This document shows positions 61,352 to 64,000 of a DNA stretch of 64,000 nucleotides, in pieces. Source of the stretch: Haemophilus parainfluenzae T3T1 (GTDB lineage Bacteria; Pseudomonadota; Gammaproteobacteria; Enterobacterales; Pasteurellaceae); contig NC_015964.1 in NCBI RefSeq assembly GCF_000210895.1, positions 1,943,501-2,007,500 on the forward strand. Direction: 5' to 3'. The number at the start of each line of letters is the position of its first letter. Within the stretch, counting starts at the first letter, position 1. The notes under the pieces were generated by a model. That model ran no database searches and was not told the origin of the DNA. It saw only the letters and a program-made list of their open reading frames with translations. The translations under genes were made by a program, and so were the position numbers.

Positions 61352-61381
61352 TTGACATACTGTATCTAACTACAGTATATT
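61352..61381 (+). promoter_or_regulatory. LexA (SOS) box inside the promoter of the UmuD-like gene
   Basis: TTGACA (61352-61357) and TATATT (61376-61381) are spaced by 18 bases. The spacer holds the SOS box CTGTATCTAACTACAG (61360-61375), an exact CTGT-N8-ACAG within the longer palindrome TACTGT...ACAGTA. Strong promoter plus strong operator predicts tight repression and high induction after DNA damage. Confidence 0.88.
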
Positions 61382-61435
61382 ACAACTGTATAAACAACCA
61401 ATGATTAAAAACACATTAACTAAAAGGAACACAAG

Positions 61436-61885
61436 ATGATGAACTACGCAAATATAGTTGCACAAAATGATATGACGTTTTCTTATCATCCTATGCCATT
61501 TTTCAATGATGTTGAAAGCAAATCGACATTTAATAAAAAATTAGATCTCAACCTTTATTGCATCAAACGTCCACAACAAACTTGTTTTATTCGTGTAACG
61601 AATCCTAATATGCTTGCTTGGGGAATTGAAATGGGCGATATGTTAGTTGTTGAAAAAAATGACAGCCTTTTCATCGGTGATCTTGTAGTATTAGAAAAAC
61701 AAGATGAATTCCATATTTATGAATTTGCCGGCGTAAGCGGTAATGAATTTGTATTCATGGCATTAGATTCCAAAGTGGAGAATATTAAAACAACACAATG
61801 GACAAGCCTACCATTGGTTGGAACGGTAACAAATACCATCCACCAAATGAAACCAAGAAGAGATTTAATGAAATTTGCGGCTTAA
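61436..61885 (+). CDS. impA: SOS-induced UmuD/ImpA-like protein lacking the catalytic dyad
   Basis: A 149-residue protein of the LexA/UmuD (S24) fold. It aligns with UmuD through LDLN, then FIRVTNPNMLAWGIEMGDML (UmuD has ...GDSM..GI.DGDLL), then GDLVVLEKQDEFHIYEF. The UmuD catalytic Ser60 corresponds to Asn58 and Lys97 to Tyr95 with the same 37-residue spacing, so both dyad residues are lost. The Cys-Gly cleavage site is also absent. It cannot self-cleave by this mechanism. H. influenzae has a LexA-controlled umuD-like gene called impA, which this probably matches. No umuC partner is in the window. AAGGAAC precedes the start. Confidence 0.75.
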   Translation: MMNYANIVAQNDMTFSYHPMPFFNDVESKSTFNKKLDLNLYCIKRPQQTCFIRVTNPNMLAWGIEMGDMLVVEKNDSLFIGDLVVLEKQDEFHIYEFAGVSGNEFVFMALDSKVENIKTTQWTSLPLVGTVTNTIHQMKPRRDLMKFAA

Positions 61886-61910
61886 GCCAATAAACAGATA
61901 ATCTATGTAA

Positions 61911-61942
61911 AAAAAGTGCGGTTAATTTTAACCGCACTTTTT
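61911..61942. terminator. Inverted uptake-signal terminator
   Basis: AAAAAGTGCGGTT pairs with AACCGCACTTTTT (61930-61942) around a short loop, serving the SOS gene and the convergent lipoprotein gene. Confidence 0.85.
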
Positions 61943-61962
61943 GTTGAAATAAAAAATTGTTA

Positions 61963-62514
61963 TTACATCACTCGACGTGATTGTGTGTAAGTTCTTGCCC
62001 AGTAATCTTCATCTAATGAACTAATTGTTACACCTTGGCTTGAACTTGCATGCATAAATTGGTTATTACCAATATAAACACCTACATGGTTATTTCGACG
62101 GAAGAACACTAAATCGCCTTTACGTAATTCATGTTTTTGGATTTGACGACCTAAATAGCGTTGTTCTGAAGTTGTGCGAGGAAGTTCCACACCATAAGCA
62201 TCAAGGAAAGCGGTTTGCATAAATGCAGAACAGTCAATACCACGTTTTGTGCTTCCGCCCATTCTATAACGTGTACCACTCCATTCGTTATAAACTTGAG
62301 CAAGTGCTTTATCACCAATTAAACCAGATTTAGGACGGTTTGTTCTTAATTTAGGGTGAAGTCCACCTTGTTTCCCATCTAAACCTGCAATTAAACCCGT
62401 TAGCTCCGCATCATCGCTCTCTGTAATTACTCCATTATGAGCCTGCCTAGAGCCATTAGAACAGGCTGTTGTCAACACTGCCAATCCTACAATAATCAAA
62501 ATCTTCTTTAACAT
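61963..62514 (-). CDS. NlpC/P60-family lipoprotein (MepS/NlpC-like endopeptidase)
   Basis: A 183-residue lipoprotein that probably cuts peptidoglycan peptide cross-links. The lipobox LTTAC gives a lipidated Cys18. The NlpC/P60 domain has the catalytic cysteine in RGIDCSAFMQTAF near residue 95, the histidine in RNNHVGVYIG and the third polar residue in QFMHASSSQGV. E. coli MepS (Spr) and NlpC share this layout; which orthologue this is cannot be decided. It is monocistronic. Confidence 0.9.
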   Translation of the reverse strand: MLKKILIIVGLAVLTTACSNGSRQAHNGVITESDDAELTGLIAGLDGKQGGLHPKLRTNRPKSGLIGDKALAQVYNEWSGTRYRMGGSTKRGIDCSAFMQTAFLDAYGVELPRTTSEQRYLGRQIQKHELRKGDLVFFRRNNHVGVYIGNNQFMHASSSQGVTISSLDEDYWARTYTQSRRVM

Positions 62515-62631
62515 AGCTTTTAAATAATAAAAAAATATAAAAACAAAACTGGTCGGATTTTATCAAAAAGTCATTTTGACCGCCAGTTTTTATTGAATTT
62601 TTATGCAATTTTGTGAGCTATCTCTCAAAAA

Positions 62632-62661
62632 ATAAAGGCCACTCATTCGAGTAGCCTTTAT
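62632..62661 (-). terminator. Terminator after lpdA
   Basis: ATAAAGGCCACTC pairs with GAGTAGCCTTTAT (62649-62661) with one mismatch, followed on the minus strand by TTTTTTGAG. Confidence 0.85.
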
Positions 62662-62677
62662 GGAAGATTTCAATTAA

Positions 62678-64000
62678 TTATTTTTTCTTCGCTTTTGCGT
62701 TTGGAAGGTCAGTAATTGAACCTTCAAACACTTCAGCCGCAAGACCAACAGATTCGTGAAGTGTTGGGTGAGCATGGATGGTTAATGCGATATCTTCTGC
62801 ATCACAACCCATTTCGATCGCAAGACCGATTTCACCTAATAATTCACCACCGTTAGAACCAACGATTGCCCCACCAAGTACGCGGTGAGTATCTTTATCG
62901 AAGATTAATTTGGTCATACCTTCAGCACATTCTGAAGCAATCGCACGACCAGAAGCAGCCCAAGGGAATTTAGCAACTTCGTAGTTTAAACCTTCTTGTT
63001 TACATTCTTTCTCAGTTTTACCTACCCAAGCCACTTCTGGTTCAGTATAAGCAATAGAAGGAATGACTTTTGGATCGAAATAATGTTTTTGTCCTGCAAT
63101 CACTTCTGCCGCAACGTGACCTTCGTGAACACCTTTGTGAGCTAACATTGGTTGACCAACGATATCACCGATTGCGAAGATATGAGGCACATTGGTACGC
63201 ATTTGTTTATCAACATGAATGAAACCACGCTCATCCACTTCAACGCCTGCTTTACCTGCATCGATCAATTTACCGTTTGGTGTACGACCGATTGCCACTA
63301 ATACGGCATCATAACGTTTAGTATCGTTACATGCTTTGCCTTCCATTGAAACATAGATACCATCATCTTTTGCTTCAACTGCGGTCACTTTAGTTTCAAG
63401 CATTAACTTGAATTTTTTCTCTACTTGTTTGGTGTAGATTGCAACAACATCTTTATCTGCTGCTGGAATCACTTGATCAAACATTTCAACGACTTCAACT
63501 TCAGAACCTAATGCATGATACACGGTACCCATCTCTAAACCGATGATACCACCACCCATGATTAAAAGTTTTTTCGGTACTTCTTTTAATTTAAGTGCAT
63601 CTGTTGAATCCCAAACACGTGGATCTTCATGTGGGATGAATGGTAATTGAATTGGGCGAGAACCCGCTGCGATAATCGCATTATCGAATTTGATTGTTGT
63701 TGGTTTACCATCACGATCACGTGCTACTAATGTATGTGGATCGGTAAACGCCGCTAAACCTTCAACAACGGTGACTTTACGTTGTTTAGCCATGCCAGCA
63801 AGACCACCGGTTAATTTCGCCACAACCGCTTCTTTACCTGCGCGCACTTCATCTAAATCAATGCGAGGCTCAGCGAAATACACACCGTTTTTGCTTGCGT
63901 GTTTTGCTTCTTCAATTACTTTCGCTACGTGAAGTAATGCTTTAGAAGGGATACAACCTACGTTTAAACATACCCCACCTAATGTTGAATAACGTTCAAC
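62678..64000 (-). CDS. lpdA: Dihydrolipoamide dehydrogenase (N-terminus cut by window edge)
   Basis: E3 component of pyruvate and 2-oxoglutarate dehydrogenase complexes and the glycine cleavage system: reoxidises dihydrolipoyl groups with NAD. The visible 440 residues begin VERYSTLGGVCLNVGCIPSK, with the redox-active cysteines in CLNVGCIP, so only about 30 N-terminal residues of the FAD-binding motif are missing. Other landmarks are IIAAGSRPIQLPFIP, the NAD motif IMGGGIIGLEMG, FAIGDIVGQPMLAHK, and the catalytic HAHPTLHE near the end. The aceE and aceF genes that usually precede it would lie beyond the edge. Confidence 0.95.
   Translation of the reverse strand, partial: VERYSTLGGVCLNVGCIPSKALLHVAKVIEEAKHASKNGVYFAEPRIDLDEVRAGKEAVVAKLTGGLAGMAKQRKVTVVEGLAAFTDPHTLVARDRDGKPTTIKFDNAIIAAGSRPIQLPFIPHEDPRVWDSTDALKLKEVPKKLLIMGGGIIGLEMGTVYHALGSEVEVVEMFDQVIPAADKDVVAIYTKQVEKKFKLMLETKVTAVEAKDDGIYVSMEGKACNDTKRYDAVLVAIGRTPNGKLIDAGKAGVEVDERGFIHVDKQMRTNVPHIFAIGDIVGQPMLAHKGVHEGHVAAEVIAGQKHYFDPKVIPSIAYTEPEVAWVGKTEKECKQEGLNYEVAKFPWAASGRAIASECAEGMTKLIFDKDTHRVLGGAIVGSNGGELLGEIGLAIEMGCDAEDIALTIHAHPTLHESVGLAAEVFEGSITDLPNAKAKKK

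Overview
The window is chromosomal DNA of a Pasteurellaceae bacterium of the Haemophilus group. The 9-base uptake signal AAGTGCGGT and its complement occur dozens of times, often as inverted pairs at gene ends. Most genes and neighbourhoods (hldE/lpxL, fabI-rnb, argG/purC, mscK-aroC-mepA-lpxM, fldA-fur, apt-dnaX) look like those of H. influenzae. An intact hemA for haem precursor synthesis and a maltose utilisation operon argue against H. influenzae and H. haemolyticus, which need haem, and for H. parainfluenzae or a close relative.

Layout. 1-5490: a molybdate/tungstate uptake locus. modD (cut by the edge), molC, a broken molB and molA face a membrane protein and a TonB-dependent receptor across a shared promoter region that holds a ModE-like operator. 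5500-7965: LPS genes hldE and lpxL. 8060-8162: a candidate small RNA with a C-rich loop. 8208-11883: a NIF3 protein, fabI and rnb. 12085-19241: an accessory maltose island with a PTS EIICB permease, a MapP-like phosphatase, a 754-residue maltodextrin phosphorylase, a short 4-alpha-glucanotransferase and a divergent GntR/UTRA regulator. The proteins look streptococcal and I saw no perfect uptake signal inside. 19322-26876: tehA, serS, a YdcH protein, transporters and membrane proteins, and proA. 26917-38863: dnaX, apt, lpxM, a TSUP permease, mepA, aroC, mscK, menE and seqA. 38934-45889: an esterase, Fur-controlled fldA with fur, argG, purC under a PurR box, and prfC. 46458-46848: four tRNA genes (Met-Leu-Gln-Gln in transcription order). 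46972-55666: hemA, gloB, ycaO and gyrA. 55764-62514: a TorD-like chaperone, a quinone reductase-like protein, nfeD/qmcA, a ModF-like double ATPase, sstT, a LexA-controlled UmuD-like gene and an NlpC/P60 lipoprotein. 62678-64000: lpdA, cut by the right edge.

How the parts work together. The maltose island suggests import of maltose as maltose 6'-phosphate, dephosphorylation in the cytoplasm, then breakdown by MalQ and phosphorylase. The permease has no EIIA domain, so it would have to borrow the host EIIA-Glc. The molybdenum theme recurs (mol locus, ModE-like operator, ModF-like ATPase, TorD-like chaperone), yet the inner-membrane permease gene molB carries an internal deletion and frameshift, so this transporter is probably dead in this strain. 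No phage, insertion sequence, CRISPR array or rRNA was seen. No gene-free stretch exceeds about 300 bases.
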